This document shows, piece by piece, positions 4,972 through 5,836 of a stretch of DNA of 5,836 nucleotides; the first letter of the stretch is position 1; the number at the start of each line of letters is the position of its first letter. Under the pieces are notes generated by a model, which was not told where the DNA came from, ran no database searches, and was given only the letters and a program-made list of their open reading frames with translations. A program made the position numbers and the translations under genes. The stretch spans positions 1-5,836 of the forward strand of contig JAKUTA010000087.1 of assembly GCA_022447885.1 (NCBI GenBank), written 5' to 3'. Source of the DNA: Candidatus Poseidoniales archaeon (GTDB lineage Archaea; Thermoplasmatota; Poseidoniia; Poseidoniales; Thalassarchaeaceae).

Positions 4972-5836
4972 TCAGTCCTCAAGCTCATCGATGTCACGTA
5001 GTGCGGGGGGGGCAGTCCCTCCAGGGGATTCAGGTTCTCCAGTCGATTCCTCTTCTTCCTCACTCCCACTCTCTTTACGCCGGGATTTCATCTGCTCGTG
5101 CGCCTTCAGTACGCCCAGTGACTCTTGGAACGCGCTGCTGACGACCTCCCGTGTCCGCTCCGATTTGCGCATGCTCTCCACCTCGGACGTCAGTTGCTCG
5201 TGCATCTTCTCCAGTGCCGTCAACTCAGCTGTGCGGTCACTCAATCCCCCTTCGATGTCGCCCAAAGTGAGTTTCAACTCCTGGATCTGCTCGTCTCGCT
5301 CGAACACCTCGCGATGCAGTCGGCGTTCTCGACGTCGGATGGCTTCGTACTCTCGGTTGCGTTCGAGCAATCGTCGCTTCAATTCGTCTACCTGCTCAAC
5401 CAGATAATCATGTTCTGCCGAGATTGACCTTGGACCTTCCATGACCCGCTTCAGTTGTGATTCGATTTCCTTGATGCGCAGGTCGCGAGTCTCGACCATG
5501 CCGCGGACCTGTTCGACCATGTCGCGTAACTTGCCGCGTTCATCCTCGAGTGCAGCCGCTTCCAGATCACTCGTTTCCAACCGCCTGTGAGCGTCGTCCA
5601 GCGCTCGGTTGAGTTGGCGCACTTCGTCGGCGGAGATCGAGGTGAGTCCCGCTTCCGCGGCTTTCTCAAGGGCATCCACCAACTGATCCAGTTTCGCTTC
5701 CATCTCAGCGATGACCTCGCTTTGTTCGTTGGTCTCGGCCTGCAGTGTGGTGTTTTCCCCCTCCAGATGGTCGATGCGCACGACGTCGTGCGAGGACGCC
5801 AACTCCTCCTTCTCGCGGTTCGCCTGGTCGACCATC
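4972..5836 (-). CDS. Long coiled-coil protein with acidic C-terminus, possibly partial
   Basis: At least 287 residues, not assigned to a family. Residues from about 8 to 245 are almost entirely charged heptad-like helix (Glu, Arg, Leu, Lys), with breaks at GLTSISAD (63-70), GPRSISAE (134-141) and GDIEGG (192-197), giving several coiled-coil segments. No nucleotide-binding motif, signal peptide or membrane segment is seen. After a basic patch (KSRRKE, 250-255), the end is a disordered acidic and Pro/Gly tail (SEEEEES, then GTAPP, ending DIDELED). An ATG lies at 5833-5835, one base from the window edge, with no room to see a ribosome site, and the coiled coil is already under way, so the true start is probably outside the window. 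Resemblance to SMC-like or filament proteins is only compositional. It converges on the lipid cluster, so it belongs to a different transcription unit. Confidence 0.75.
   Translation of the reverse strand, partial: MVDQANREKEELASSHDVVRIDHLEGENTTLQAETNEQSEVIAEMEAKLDQLVDALEKAAEAGLTSISADEVRQLNRALDDAHRRLETSDLEAAALEDERGKLRDMVEQVRGMVETRDLRIKEIESQLKRVMEGPRSISAEHDYLVEQVDELKRRLLERNREYEAIRRRERRLHREVFERDEQIQELKLTLGDIEGGLSDRTAELTALEKMHEQLTSEVESMRKSERTREVVSSAFQESLGVLKAHEQMKSRRKESGSEEEEESTGEPESPGGTAPPALRDIDELED

Overview
The window reads as archaeal, most likely a euryarchaeon of the Thermoplasmatota / marine group II type. This is an inference from gene content. The strongest marker is a group II-like geranylgeranylglyceryl phosphate synthase, the enzyme that makes the first ether bond of archaeal membrane lipids. 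A CPSF-like beta-CASP nuclease of the archaeal aCPSF2 type supports it. The DNA is moderately GC-rich and gene-dense. Several genes have clear Shine-Dalgarno sequences while others have none. No tRNA, rRNA, CRISPR array, insertion sequence or long repeat was seen.

Layout, left to right. (1) 37-804 (+): a TauE/SafE-type membrane permease. (2) 827-1171 (-): a very basic 114-residue protein of unknown function with a His/Cys pattern that could bind zinc. (3) 1247-2557 (-): the beta-CASP metallo-beta-lactamase-fold ribonuclease, upstream of (2) on the same strand. (4) 2558-2840: a divergent intergenic region with two short palindromes and weak TATA-like sites. (5) 2841-4965 (+): four closely spaced genes encoding a 2[4Fe-4S] ferredoxin, a short flavoprotein resembling the N-terminal part of geranylgeranyl reductases, GGGP synthase, and an 86-residue two-helix membrane protein. 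(6) 4972 to the right edge (-): a long coiled-coil protein, possibly cut by the window end. Both convergent junctions are very tight (22 nt and 6 nt).

The plus-strand cluster is the functional core. GGGP synthase makes the lipid backbone precursor. Geranylgeranyl reductases saturate the isoprenoid chains of archaeal lipids, and at least one methanogen enzyme is known to take electrons from a ferredoxin encoded beside it. Ferredoxin plus a GGR-like flavoprotein plus GGGP synthase in one probable operon therefore looks like a lipid synthesis and saturation module. The flavoprotein is much shorter than known reductases and lacks a recognisable C-terminal FAD motif, so its activity is open. The membrane protein at the end, read with GGGP synthase, is an uncharacterised candidate partner. 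The minus-strand nuclease and its basic neighbour may form an RNA-processing pair.
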